A DNA stretch of 64,000 bases, from positions 20,863,930 through 20,927,929 of the forward strand of contig CALNVZ010003429.1 in assembly GCA_940671915.1 (NCBI GenBank). The letters are read 5' to 3'. A program made the translations under genes and the position numbers. The DNA is from Paracentrotus lividus. Lineage: Eukaryota > Echinodermata > Echinoidea > Camarodonta > Echinidae. This document shows, piece by piece, positions 22,761 through 36,944 of the stretch (its first letter is position 1; each line of letters opens with the position of its first letter). The notes under the pieces were generated by a model. The model searched no databases and was not told the DNA's origin. It saw nothing but the letters and a program-made list of their open reading frames with translations.

Positions 22761-25326
22761 ATGACGATCAAGAGTCCATGGAGAGCCTTGGTCATAAGCC
22801 ACTGGGGCTGCATATAGGATTGGGATCCTCTTTTACTGGCACTGACGGGGATAAGTAAAGCTTGTTGGCTTCTGTTTCGCGAAAGCAACAATGGAAATAT
22901 TACATCGATCATTATACTTCCTGGGTTTTTTTTTTTTTTTCTTCTTCTTCTTCCCTGAAATACGTGCTTCTGGTTGACATTAGGCGGTGATAATCATGAT
23001 CAACATTTTCAGAGCACGTTTACATTTAGCAATTAAATACAATAATTATTTTGCAGAGCATAAGAAATGCACGACCTTTTTACGATCTGCAGAATTAATT
23101 GGGGAGGGTTACCAAAAATATATATTTTTTCAAAGTAAATAATTATGTTATGAAAATAAGAATTGCTACACAAGTTTGACAAATGTTATAATTTGGTTTC
23201 CAAAGGAGACATGTTTAAAAGACAGAAGATAATGCTATCTAACTTTGGATAAAACTTATTTCTACCCACTTTGTAATGCACTGCATATGACTTGGGCTAA
23301 ATTTGTTTTTCTTCAGATTTTAGTGTACTTTAAGCGGTTATGTGTCATTTATATACCCTCTATGCGTTTTTGGTAATATATTCCAAGACCTATTTTATGT
23401 TGACTCTCGCTCGCATACAACGAGAAAAGATTATCAGCGCAGACGATGAATCGTTAACCCTAAACAACTTTTCACAACGCGTTTTGATGATCTAATTGGA
23501 CAAGCCGTCTGCGCTTGCGCACTGCGTCTCTTCTCACTGTACTTTGAGAACACTTACTATGCTTCATAAGACATAACAAAGTTCTATTTTGTGGTCGGTT
23601 TACATGGCGGTTTAGCGGAAGGAAGACATGTCATTTTACTTATCAGGTGCGTACACATGTTTAGATGTTTGATGATAATCTAAGAAAGCTTCTTCGCCCT
23701 TTTCTTTACTTGGTCATCAGAGAGAACTCAATTTTTGCGGAGAAGAGATGACGCGGGAGACATGAACTCCATCTGTGATTAGACCCAGGATGATGGCATA
23801 GAAAACCCAGACGCAGCCATAATTTCAAATTTCGCAATCTTGCATTAAGTGATTAAGTGTCATCATTTTATTAAACATATCCTTTAGACAGTGTGTGGTA
23901 ATATTTGGAGATATAAAAGCGAGCTCGGGACAATGTCTTCATCAAACCCATCATTTCATCAATGGATTTCTTCCGCAGCATATACAACCATCGCATTCGA
24001 ATTTCATCATTAGCAGTGTCGCACGTGGTTTGAAGCAACTCGTTGAAACTCGGATGGTGAATCCGTGGTTCTATTAGCATATTGCCTTTCCATCTCCTTA
24101 TATTTGTTCATGGAAATAGGCCTACTATCAGAAATCTTATTTCTTGAGGATGGTATATTCTTTTTCTGAGTCAGGCAGCTGATGAATAGTAAAGAGAACA
24201 TCAATTATTCTTCGTCAATCGTTCTCACTCAAGTAATCTTCAAGATGTTTGCGTTATAAAAATCCTCTCGCCATCCAACTACATTCTGACATTTGTTTTA
24301 TCACGGGCATCGATCGTCTTCGAAAGTCTTCAAACGATAGAAAAATCATCCGTCATTATTTTAGAAAAAAAAAACTTTGAACGATATTAAAATAAAGTGA
24401 TGTTCCGTGAAGTGGAATTGGACAGGGTCTAAGCAGGCGATCACTTGCCATTATCGTCCGATCATTATCGCGATTCAAACGTCATACAAAGTCACTCGAA
24501 GAGACATCGCCTTGTTGCAGAGTCACTCGACGGGTAATTTATCTTTCTTCTGTCAAAACATGAACAAAACGTCCACCTCCAGATTTTAACGTCTTGGAAG
24601 AAAAGGAAAGTAGTGATGTAAAAACAGCGATAAAAGTCAACAAGAATGAGAAGTATGTAATGAATGCCTTTGATCAATGACATTAAGTGCAACAATAGAT
24701 GGACTGTTTAAATCAAAGAACATCCTCTTTATTATTTGCAGAAACATTTTGTTTTTTTTCTTTTGGTTGCCGACTCCTCTACATATGCTGCTAGTTCAGC
24801 TGGGCTATTTATTCGGAAACTTTTTCATTTTATAGTAAATGGATCCGGTGGGCCTGGAATCAACGAAGTTATCCTATTTCCTCGACGTCGCCTTCAGCCC
24901 AATTCATTCTTAAAATGTTAATGTCGCCAGTAATTTTAGTTTAATTTTTAACCTCGCTTTAACGAAGGGAGCTATTTTGGAAGTGGAAAGACATTATATA
25001 GCTAATTGTCCTCCTTGTACAGACAAGTAGGAAGAAATTGGAAGTTAGTGCAGCCGCAAACCATGTATGCTTGTCGACGAAGAAGCATGTTGACGAAAAC
25101 AAAACTGAAAAGTGACTTTTACTCGTGTATGGATTCAGCTACGGATCTCAGGAGTCAGGAAAACTGACAAGTGCCGAAATTTAGTTCTTGTTTATGAACC
25201 TTTAACGTTGTTCAAGGAAACGAATGAGCCGTAAAAAGGAAACATCAACAACTTTCATCTTTAAAATTGTCTTAATGATTTACAGCCCACACTAACGTGG
25301 AGAGGGGAATATTGATAGCCAAAATA
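22761..25326. promoter_or_regulatory. region upstream of R-spondin; promoter and 5' UTR expected here
   Basis: No repeat family is recognised over most of this 2.5 kb, unlike its surroundings, so a promoter and 5' UTR are expected here. A GCGC-rich word (GCGCTTGCGCACTGCG) lies near 23512-23527, and a consensus TCF/LEF-type site CCTTTGATC lies at 24667-24675. TTTACAG at about 25278-25284 could be a 5' UTR splice acceptor. None of these is proven, and a transcription start cannot be located by eye. Confidence 0.3.
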
Positions 25327-25402
25327 ATGGAGCCCGAAGGATTTTTATTCGCTGTAACTTTCTTTTGCGGACTTCTAGCTACGTTAGAAGGAAAACATAG
25401 AG
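25327..25402 (+). CDS. RSPO: R-spondin exon 1, signal peptide
   Basis: ATG with a good start context (A at -3, G at +4). It encodes MEPEGFLFAVTFFCGLLATL then EGKHR. Donor GAG/GTAAAG at 25403, phase 1. The split codon completes Gly26 just before the first cysteine of furin repeat 1. The link to exon 2 across 20 kb rests on phase, signal-peptide character and the absence of any other candidate. Confidence 0.78.
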
Positions 25403-28400
25403 GTAAAGGTGAGATTGATATTAATTTTGTACTTAAGAAGAATATATACAATAATTATTGATTTTAAAAAAAATGTAATGTGCCACATTGTAATTCAATG
25501 GATATCATCCCTACCATATAAATGCACTGTTAATATACCGCAGTTAAATAATTTTGAGATGGTCTATTGTATTAATAATAATATCTATCTATCTATCTAC
25601 CACCCCCCCCCCCTCCCCCGCCACTTATGTAGGTGTGCATTAATGAACAATTACAAAGTTGGGAAAGGTACAAACGGATACCTAAAAGCTGCAGCTAGAC
25701 AAACTCATATCTGCCCAACAAAAAATAATGATAATAATGTACCCTTTCATGATATTGTTCTTTCTCGGTAGGGACCAATATGCTGGAATCGCTATAAGTC
25801 ATTCACATGCCTAGGAATAACAGCACCAGATCCAGGGTACTATTATTCGTGTGTAAATGGGTGCGGACAGGTACATAACGCCCATACCTATCCGGTGTCC
25901 TTGTATGACCCGTGTCCCACTACGCATTGCCCCTTTCACATCTAATAATCAACAGTATAATACATCCGGATATTGTTTTAGGCTGGATAAATTTACTTTG
26001 CACCACACGTTATGTTGATGAAATAGTGATGTTTTTCTCTTCTTTTTTTCTTCATATTGTGTCTAACTCTTCACTACATTTTATTTTATTATTATTATTA
26101 TTATTTTTTTTTTTTTTTTGGGGGGGGCATTATTTTGCTTTGTTCTTATCTATTTTTGTACACTCGGTACACAATTATTTTATACAATGTTTTTAATGAT
26201 TATTTCTGTATATTAATGTTATACACATACTTGCTGAAAAGCAGTATTTTTGGCTGATGTCAGTTTGCCGTAAATCATTGTACTAAATAATTAATCAATC
26301 AATCAATCAATCAATAATGTCTCCAGTTCTATCACACTCTCTTGGAAATGGTTGGGGTTGCAAGGGGCACACACCCCCTTTATTTTACAAAATCATATAT
26401 TAAACAGTTATAACATTCTTAGAAATTGATATGCTAAGAAATTGCCTTCCATACGCCCCTCTATTTTTAAAGGTTTCCATAATACACCCCTCAATCTAAC
26501 AAAGTTTCAAATCCTGGATCCACCATTGCCATACCTGTGTCATGCCATGTTTCGATAGCACTGTATGGCATTGGAATAAAATGTTGATATAGAATTGCAT
26601 GTAAAACATATAAAGTATGAGGTAATGATTCCTTTCACCTGAAGCGATATACTTTAGGCAAGTTTAAAGGACATGGTGGGAGTGGACAGGGCAATGCCAT
26701 ATATTGTAGGATGCCCCTATAAATACCCCCCCCCCTCAAAAATGGGGGAGTTTTAAAATGGTGGGCATGGTGGGTGAAGCATGCACATTCATGTACATGA
26801 ACACATTTAAATTCTAATTATTGTCTCGCTTGTTAAGTTTTTACACTTCAGGCGTGAATTAATGTTCGCACTTTACAACATAAAAATGTATACCATTCAA
26901 TGCCGGAAGGAAAGTGTCAAACGAGATTTAAAACATTGATCAATTATAGGTACTAATTCAGCACTAAAGATGAAGTACAATGGGAATTGTTTTAATTACG
27001 AGCTGATTTTCGATTCACCCGTGCAAATTGTTTATTAGCACCCACTTCCAAATCGTGGCAGATCCAAGATTTGAGATGATGGGGGAGAGGTTGCAGCCCC
27101 AAACAGGAACAATACAACAAAGGCACAAAAAAAAGAGGGTAGCCGAAAATGTTCCGATTTTGATACAGTTATTTCTAAAATAGTTGGTAGGCCTAGTTCG
27201 CAGATGTTGCTTTTCAATTTTTTATTTCAATAAGTGGGCGACACCCGCCCCCCCCCCCGGCTTTACTTCTGCTGTAGTAAGACAAAGGTACAATAATATT
27301 ATATTACAAGAAATGTGTAAACGGAATGAAATCTCTAGGCCTTAAACTTTATTCTCGACCTTTAATTCTGTCGGCATCTGATATAAATTGTGCCACCGGA
27401 ACCGAGCAATAACCTGGACCGATTTGTACGAGAAATGGGAAAATAAAGAGAACACATTAAGGCTCTTATTTAGAAAGTATACCCACGTGGATCTACAAGA
27501 CAAACGATAATTTATCTCCACTGTGATATAATTTTTGCCATGATTTCATTAGTCATAATTTAGTAATAATAATTATCTGCCACGCCCCAATAGCTACGGG
27601 CTACTGCCTGTTGGGAATTTTTTGAGCTAACATTTGTTCTTGGTCAGTTCGATTGGACCTGAATATGATTCATGATATAAGATATGACAGGCTGATTCCT
27701 CCATATATTTCTTTGACATGCTAGTTTTCAGCAATGTACTTTTGAATACAATGATTGTTTGATTTAATATTACTTCCAAAATGCATTAAATCACCTCGTC
27801 AGGAAAATTATTTACTTACTTACATTCATTGATATCATGTCATAATTCAGATTAGGTATATACCTCTCTTTGATCGTCAAATTCAACCACTATTTTTAAA
27901 TTAGCCATTGAAAACTAACTTTACAATATCATTTTCCAAATAAACGCCTGACATGCCTGTACAAAATAGTATCATAAACAAAGATGGATGTATGCCCCCC
28001 CCCCCTTTTTTTTTTTTTTTTTGAACTTAGCTATTTTGCTGGGTTTTCCCGACGTCCGTTTTAAACGTGGAAGAAATTCAAGAAACATTTTTGGGAGGAG
28101 GTACATGCATAAGAACAAAATTTTAAGTCTAGAGAGACTATTTTAAACCAGTTAGCGTGATTCGATAGGGGACTTACATCTAAACAGGACTTGCATTGAA
28201 ATAGTACCGTTGCAGTACTATGGAATTGTTTATTTTCAAGTCAAAGACACAACATATGCATACGGGATTAGCAGGAAAAACAGGGATATATAGTGAGCTA
28301 GGTTAGAGAAAGGGGGGGGTATTGGAAGAGGTTGTCGTGTAACAATGGCCATCTTTTCGAAGCCAATATCTTTTATATTGAAGTTGACAAACATGATACA

Positions 28401-28559
28401 ATTAAGTCGTAAAATCATAAGAAATGATGACTCAATTTTATTCCCTTTGTTCAAGTCGTCTGAAAAGCATTTTCCCTACAGAGGAAGGAGTTAACATGAT
28501 ATCGCTATTCTCTTTTCGACCTTAAAAATGAGCATATTGTGTATTCACCACCCCCCCCT

Positions 28560-28594
<35 letters not shown>

Positions 28595-31500
28595 CCTTTC
28601 TCTCTCATTCTCTTACACAGTTATTACCCATTTAAAAGTCATTCATACTTATAATGAATTATATATAAGAATTATATAGATATAAAAATGAATGAGCATC
28701 CGGTTGTTTTCAAATATTGTATGAATATGAAATTAATATTGACAATTGTTAGAGACACGGGTACCTTTCGAATATTCTCTATAATGCGAAAACAAAACAT
28801 ATTTTTCAGTCACTTGTAGACGAACAATGTTTTGCTATTGGACTTCAGTAGGTTTTATCCAACAAAAACCAAGAAAATCCCAAAAAAGGAAATGTGTGTG
28901 AATGATTTAGGGTCCATAAAAATATCCCAAACTCGCCTTCCTTTGTAGAAAATATTTAGGAAGTAAGTACATTTTGGAAAATCTAAAACAAAATTCAACA
29001 TGAAAATGAAGAAAATTATTGTCCCTTCCCTCCACTGAATGAATGACTAAAATTTCACCTCGAAGTATTTTCTTCTGGTACCATGGGTACTGCGACTTCT
29101 TTTCTAAAAATGTCCAAAAAGAGAACTTGAGTAAAATGAAAAACCGCTACAAAGGATTTTATTTATGAATTTCTGACTCAGATATAATTCAATAATAAAG
29201 GAAACAAAACATCGGGTTGCTTGGCATCCATAGTAATTGTTTTGATCATGTGCTCTTGGTAATATTGCATCTTCAAAATGATATATTCCTCTAACTTGGG
29301 AAATAAGGGCTTCCTTTCACAACATGTAGGCACAACAATTTGATTACAACTCAAAGTGCATGAATAAATTAAATTAGTATTTTGCAAAATGCAGTTAACG
29401 CTAAACAAAAGCACATGTTGAACAGAGAACAATTGATCCACATAATATATAAAGTATCAGTCCACATGCTCATATCATGTATATGGTACAGATAAAGACA
29501 CATATATAGAATGGCAGAAACAAGAACGAAAATAGAATATTGCTTTGCATACAGTGATGTCCTTAAAGTATGAAAAGGGTCATATTTTTGGTCGGGGCGG
29601 CAGGGTTAATAGTTGTCAAACAAAATGAACATTTTATTGGTCAATTAAACAGGTATCATAAAACCATTTTTCAAGAATGCAATTACCATATAACCTGGAT
29701 ATGGGTACTTCATGTCGCTTACATCTTGACCTCAGGACACCATCACCAGACAACAAGATCACAAATTTTAAAAATGAGGTGTTGAACTTTACACTATTGG
29801 TGGAAAGTTTTGTTGAAATACACTTGGTGAAAGAATAAGTATCGTGGCTGCGTAACACAAATGTTTGCAATAAACATGATAAACCACCGATTGGCAATAT
29901 CAAATCAGAATCATTCTTGCGGGCGTTTTGTTCAGTGGAATGGACAACAATAATTCAGAATAGTTCTTTTAAATTTTGAATTGGTCGGAAACTTTGTGTT
30001 ACTGAAATCCAGGAAAGAATAAGAATTTGCACATTGTACACATTTGATGGGTGTTAGAAAATCGTTTTATTTTTATTTTCCCCCTTTTAGTGTTAAGGGA
30101 ATAAGGAACAAGGGCCTTATAAGTTATGAGCAAAACTTGATGTCATTTCTTTGAAGTAAAGGTTTGGTGATTGTGCATTTCCAATTCTGTAATTTTTTAT
30201 TTTTCTCTTTTACCTGGCTGCTATTAATCATTTGAAGGAGAGCTCGTGCAAGTTCCATTGCACAAAATGTGTTTCTCCATAACCTGACCCTTTTACAACT
30301 CATGCATACCTGACACCCTAAAACTATCACCATGAGGACCATGATAAGACTTATGTTTAGGGTTACATTTGGGGTTAACGTGTCAGGGGCATTTAAGGCT
30401 TGTATCTATCGGAACATGACACAGCATTTTTTTTTATATTAAAAAAATATACTTTTTATTCTGAATGACGTTCGATTGTAAGATATAAATGGGCGAGTCA
30501 GGAAAGAGTTTTGTTGACTTTCTAAGATTAGTGGAATGATGTCAATCAGTTGTTACACCTACTATGTTTACTGTGTTTTATCATACTAAACAATGTTTCG
30601 TGGGGGTCGCGTGTTGCCACTTTAAGAAGTCAAAAGTGTAAGGTTTGCGATGTGTAAAGTGAAATCAAAGCTGAAAACGTCATTTTGGGCTGTTTTGATC
30701 ATCATGATCATATTTACATTAATTTTGGCTGAGAGTTTGATTCTTTGTTTTATCGGCAAATATATAATTTGATAAATTTATTTGACAATGCATTGTACAT
30801 GTCAGTAAAAATCTTTATCAAATAACAGGAGTGTGTGGAAATGCATTGTACTCCTTTTGATACTTTGTAACATAATTTTTGTTATGAACGTTATAAAGAG
30901 TGGAGGTGGTCATTTGAGTGGCTACAGTTTGAAAGAGTATCTAATGAGAATGCTTCAAGTTTATAACTTGATACGATTCAGTAGTGGATCCAGGATTTAA
31001 CGATATGGCATTGTAGGGAGCGCCAGGCCCGGTGAGGAGGAGACGGGGGCACCAGAATTTTCCGATTTTAACGTGTACAGTAATTGAGGGGTTTTCAAAT
31101 TTAGAGGGGGCGTCACCTGCGCCCGTTTCTTGATCCGCTACCATGGCTACAGCGATGCTAGACATGGTGGATTACATGACAATTAAAAAAAAATGTGACT
31201 TGACGCCTCCCTGTATTTCAAAAATATGATTAATGTTGTCTTTGTTTTAGTTTTAGTTTTCTTTATTTCTTTTCTATGAAAAGCATCATTGTCCATAAGT
31301 ACAATTATCCTGGCTCAAGATGACGTTGTAAACGCATTAGGTGTATATTTGATACCACTTGAACGCAATGATGTCACGTTTGTGAATAAGATTAGGCATC
31401 TGGAAGTGGACATATTTGTTTGGGTGGGTGGGAAAACTTTCCAAATGTAAACATTAAAATGACGTGGATACTCTTTAGATGTTTATACATTTGTTTTGGT

Positions 31501-34500
31501 AGAACACATTTCCAAAAGTAAACTTTTAAATGACGTCGATACTTTCTTTTTAGTACTTTGACGTAACATGAAGAAACTCGATTTTCTAGCAAAATGAATA
31601 TTTATGATGCTTGATGTATGCAATGCAATTAACTGCAGGCACTTTACCTTTTATGGTTCAAAGAAATTCAAACACATTTTTTTTTCTTTATCTAAAAAGA
31701 TATATTTCATAGGCTAGAGTGAGCAGCTCTGAACCGGACTCGTAGAGGACGATCTTGTGTTCAGCTCAGCCTTCATTTCCCCAAGCCCCCCCCCCCACCC
31801 CCCCCCCCGATAATAAAAACAAAACAAAACAAAACAAACAGATACAAAAAAAAAAAAAAAAAAACAAGATAAAATAGAAACAAAACGAACAGAAAAAGCA
31901 ACCAAAAAAATATATAACACGTATAGCCCTAGCAATCTGAGTAATTCCGAATGTGATAATTATATCGCTACATATAATAAAACCATGTTTGCCAAGAATA
32001 TAACCGCTCCCAACCCTGGTATATGTGCCTGGATAAGTTTAATAGTTCTTGTACATAAACCAGTGGATTTGATTTTTTTTTTTTCCAAATTAATGCCAAG
32101 TTAAACCTTCTTCGAAGTGACAGGACTGCGGAACTCAGCAACAAACATCGAAACCATGGAAAAGAGATCCCAAGTTGACTTGCATATGATTCATGTTCAA
32201 AGAGAGGATTGGGAAGAAATGCATTTGGCAGCCAAAGACCACACAGATTTGAGTGTGTGGGACTGCACGGACTGCACTACTAGTATATTACTAAGTTTGA
32301 ATAAGTTTGAATTCTTTATTAGAAAATTACATTTTCGATCGTTCAATAATTATTGTGATTTGAAACCTTCAGACCATAGGTCGCTTATTTCACCCAAGTT
32401 GTCTCCGAAGATTCTCGCATTAGTCTTCCAGACGCCGCAGAGACGTCACAGAGACGTCACCGAGACCCAAACAATCTCATAAAATATGAACATGTTCGGT
32501 TTTCTCGAGACTCATGAGACGTAGTGGTGACTCATAAGACGTTTCCACAGCGTCCCCGCGACTCCAGAGTCTCGGAGTGGGAAATAAGTCGCGAACCAGT
32601 CTCATGACAGGTGAGATACCATCTTCAGAGACCTTTAGCTATGTTAGGCCTAAGGGAAATCAGCAAAGAGCTAAAAGACCCCGTTATCTTGGGGATATCG
32701 GCTGCAGACATTATCGATAAAATGCTCGAGGAATGACGTTTATGATGTACCATAACAAACATGATAGGCGTCAAACGGATATATTAATATCCCTGGTCCC
32801 TGCGCATGATGGGCGGGGTTGGGAAATCCCCTACAGGGAAATGGGATACCCCCAAGTGCTCAATACCTGTTGACAGTGATCAACTGATGAATACGTGGAT
32901 TCATGATAACACTCTTTCTTTTTCTATTTTTTCCCCCCAAGTTGATAGCGCAGTTCAGTCTGAACGATTCTTATATGTAATTGCGTTGTCCCAAGTCCCA
33001 AACTCTTGTCTTGTTCTGTTGTGACGGGGACCGAAATTTTTCGATATTCTAGGTGTATTTAGCGTTTAAAAACATTGAGACGACTTTTCTAAAGAAAAAA
33101 AAAAAAGAAAAAAGAAAAAAAGAAAAATCAGATTCAGAATTGCCTATACACCCAATTTGAACCCAGTCTCCACTCTTCGAAAGCATCGCACAAACTCGCA
33201 CTTCAACTCTACAAACTTTTACAAACTCAGTCTTCGGTTTGGAATACAGGCCATTTTGTTTAAAAATGTTCATGGTCTCTAGAACAAGAAGACGTAGCCT
33301 CATCTGATCAGTCGCAACGATTCTGACGCGCCGCAGAGCCGTCGCGTCGCCTCCAGGAGTCGTGAGACGTCACGGCAACGACTCTGCAACACCAGAGACT
33401 CGTGGTCGGTGAGAAACCAACTTAAGTGTCGAATGTCATCTTTATTTTTCCTCCAGAGATATTTATAGGAATAATAAATGACAATCAATAATTTGGTATA
33501 TTGTTGTCGGAGATCATCTGTAATAAGATCTTGGCGGAGCTAATATCATTTCTTTTATGTTTGAGGTTACAAATTGGATTTATCCTATATGGTACACAAG
33601 GGTAATGAGTGTTGAGTAATGCATGAAATGTGATCCTACATTCTTTGAGACAACTATTGGCTTACTAACGTTTGTGGGAAATTTGAATATTGCCAAGAAA
33701 GTCAAACATACTATATCATATTTTAATCTCCAAACTCTGTCTTTGACAAGAGGAACCTCGAGCAGTATCCTTCTTCGCTATTATTTCCTCTCCTTGTCGC
33801 CTTCTGAAATATGAACCCCAATATTAATTTGTAATACTAGAAAAGGGGAGGACGAATTTGAAGCATCCCTACCAAAACTATGACCACCGTGACTATGACG
33901 CCGGTCAGAAGGACTCCAAACCATCCATAATTTTCAATTCACCAAACTGCCAATCTATAGTTAGATTTGACGTCGGTTTGGAGTTAGTCTTGCTAGGTGT
34001 GACTGATGCTTTGGATGAAATAAACAACATAATACACTTGTCACACCAACTACCTGGCCAAATGGTAAAACACCTATTGGTCTACAACCTATTGGTCCAC
34101 TAGCCAATAGGTCTACTTCCATTCAGTCTAAACCCTATTGGTCCACTCGCCCATTTGGTTACACCCCGATTGGTCCACTAACATTGGTCTACACCAATTG
34201 GATCCACTCACCAGTTCGTCTACATCCAATTGGGTCACTCCACCACATTGTTACATTCCAAATTGGTCCACTCACCAATTGGTCTAATTCCAATTGGTCC
34301 ACTCACAATTGGTCTAATCCAATTGGTCCACTCACCATTGGTCTAATCAATTGGTCCACTCACCAGTTGGTCTACATACAATTGGTCCATCACCAAATTG
34401 GTCTACACATTGGTCCACTCACCATGGTGTAACATACATCCAATTGGTCAACTCACAATTGGTCAACATCCAATGGCTCCACTCACCATTTAGTCTACAT

Positions 34501-36912
34501 CCAATTGGGTCCAGCTGCACCAGTTGGTCTACATCCAATTGTCCACTCACCATTGGTCTACCATCATCCTAACTATGCGTCACTCCCATTGTACCCCGTG
34601 GTCCTTTACTGTTACATCCAATTTGGTCCACTCACCGTGTCTACATCCAATTGGTTCCACTCACCATTGTCTACATCCAATGTGGTCCACTCACCGTTGT
34701 CCTACATCCAATTTGTCCAACTCACCATTGGTCACATCCAATTGTCCCACTCACTCCAGTTGTCTACATCCAATGGTCCACTCACCAATGCGTCATACCA
34801 ACCACTAATTGATCCGCTAACCATTGTTGTATCAATTCTTCAATAGGGGAGTGGCAGACCATAATATTTTTTTATCGATCAGTAAATTTTTAAGTGGGGC
34901 CTACGTGAGGAGTTGGTGCAAATTTTTTTTCGGAACTTCGCGTCATACATCAGCCGGGTCAATTCGCCGGGTATAAAAATATCTTTTATTCCTTTTCAGG
35001 TTTTGCTCGACGTGGCAACCAATTTCGGTTGCCCACTAAAGTTTAATTGTTAATTTGCGGGCACCAAGCCCCCCCCCCAAGGAACAGCGTGCACATGTTT
35101 GTTTATTTACAGTTTTTACCTCTAATTAACATATAATTTCTTGCATGCAGTTCAAAGTGTTATAGTACAGTTAAAAGGAGGCGGGCTCGTTTTTTTTATC
35201 GATTAACCTGAAAACGGTGATTTAAAAGCGAGCTTGAGGAGCGAAACTCTCTTGACTGCTGTTATAATAGCTAGTTCTTAAGTATACCTTTGGAAAATCT
35301 TAACAAAACGGTGTAAAAATCTAACCTACAATATTAATTTGATTGATAATCTACAATGTTTTGAGGGAAACAGTAGGTGTTTTGATACAAAAAAAAAAAA
35401 AAAATATATTATTATGATTAAAATGCACTGTTTTCAGGTTCATAATATCCAAAAGTTTCGGCTCGCGCTTAACGCGTTCGCATTTATTTTTTTAAAATAA
35501 CACATTAGCTTGTTTCATTGAAATTTGAAAAATAAACAGGTTTTCAAAATTCAATGCTCTATAACTTATGACACCCCCCCCACTCCGCAGAAGCCTAGGT
35601 CTCCAAGCTTGTTCATTCGATGGAAAATTTTGATGAGAATTTTCGCCGCCCCCCCCCCCCTGTTGGAGAATGCCGGGATCCGCCCCTGTACCCCTATACG
35701 GGCTGATTTATGAAGGCTCGTGTTGGCCGGAAGGCTGGGAAAATTTTGAAGAAATTACCCCCCCCCCCCCCGCTTATCGCTCGTCCAGCGTTGACGCTCA
35801 AAATTAATTTTCAAAATGAGAAACATGAAAAAGGCTAATATGATTTAAGCTGATATACATGACCTAATGGTTGGCGAAATTTCAACCTTCACACCTCCAA
35901 ACACCTCCCCAGTTAGACCAATTGTTGTTGTGACCAAATGCCTAGATAGACCAATTGGTTTGTGGGACCAATGCCTAGTAGACCAATTGGTTTGTGGACC
36001 AAATGCCTAGTAGACCAATTGGATTGTGGACCAAACGGCCTAGTAGACCAATTGTTATGGGACCATCGCTAGTAGACCAATTGGATGTGGACCAACAAGC
36101 CTAGTAGACCAATTGATTGTGGACCAACTCCTGTTAGACCAATTGGATGTGGACCAAATGCCTAGTAGACCAATTGGATGTGGACCAAATTGCCTAGAGA
36201 CCAATTGGGATTGTGGAACCAAACGGCCTGTAGACCAATTGGATGTGGACCAATCGGCCTAGTAGACCAATTGGATTTGGGACCATCGCCTAGTTAGACC
36301 TATTGGATGTGACCACAATCGCCTAGTAGACCAATTGGATGTGGACCAAAACGCGCTATAGACCAATTGGATGTGGACCAAATGCCGGTAGACCATTTGG
36401 ATGTGGACCAAAACGCCTAGTAGACCAATTGGATGATGGCCCCAATGCCTAGCTAGACAATTGGATGTGGGACAACGCAGTAGGGCAAATTGGATGTGGA
36501 CAATCGCCTAGTAGACCTATTGGCAAATGGACCAATGGTGTAGTGGACCTATTGGTCAATGGACCAAATGGCTGTAGACCAAATGGAAGTAGACCAACTA
36601 GTAGTAGACCAATAGGTTGTAGACCAATGGGTTACAAACCGGCCAAATTACCATTTGAATTTAAAGGAGATACTTAACTTCGCTCAGGATTTAAATGAAA
36701 AGAAAATCCCCTTCCAGCTTTTAATGGTGTCATCATAATAACACACCAGTTTATCAGGTTAAGGTCGAACGGGAATCATCTGAGATTTTGAAGTTAATCG
36801 GTCGTTTACTTGCCGTGATTGAATGCTACCATTTACATAAACGTACCTGGGTACACGTAAGTTTACACCATAGTATGTGGAAAGGAACTAGTGGTTATTT
36901 TCGGTTACTTGT

Positions 36913-36944
<32 letters not shown>

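Larger units (their letters stand above)
25403..34054. other. RSPO: R-spondin intron 1, left part
   Basis: No further exon is recognised. It contains (ATCT)n at about 25582-25599, a T-run/G-run at 26105-26127, (AATC)n at 26294-26313, C-runs with (TC)n at 28551-28595, and A- and C-rich tracts at 31789-31864. Copies of the GTGGATCCAGG-type dispersed repeat lie at about 26340-26530 and 30983-31146. Two decayed GAGAC-type elements lie at 32370-32627 and 33297-33424. Confidence 0.6.
34055..36655. mobile_element. foldback element with tandem-array inverted arms (TU-like)
   Basis: The left arm (about 34055-34840) is a tandem array of about 30-base units containing TTGGTCCAC and TTGGTCTAC, each followed by about six variable bases, so the basic step is 15 bases. 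The right arm (about 35930-36655) is an array of the reverse complement (GTAGACCAA, GTGGACCAA). The outermost units pair specifically: CTGGCCAAATGGTAA at the left end matches TTACCATTTG and GGCCAAATTACC at the right end, and GGTCTACAACCTATTGG matches its complement. Between the arms lies about 1.1 kb of unrelated AT- and C-rich DNA without an open frame. Long modular inverted arms of short tandem repeats are the hallmark of foldback transposons such as Drosophila FB and sea-urchin TU elements. No target duplication was identified. Confidence 0.75.

Noticed and set aside
34184-34846. Open frames of 73-113 codons and a CRISPR-like look of regular 30-base repeats
   Set aside because: The block is the left arm of an animal foldback element; units are contiguous and diverged, without unique spacers, and the genome is eukaryotic.
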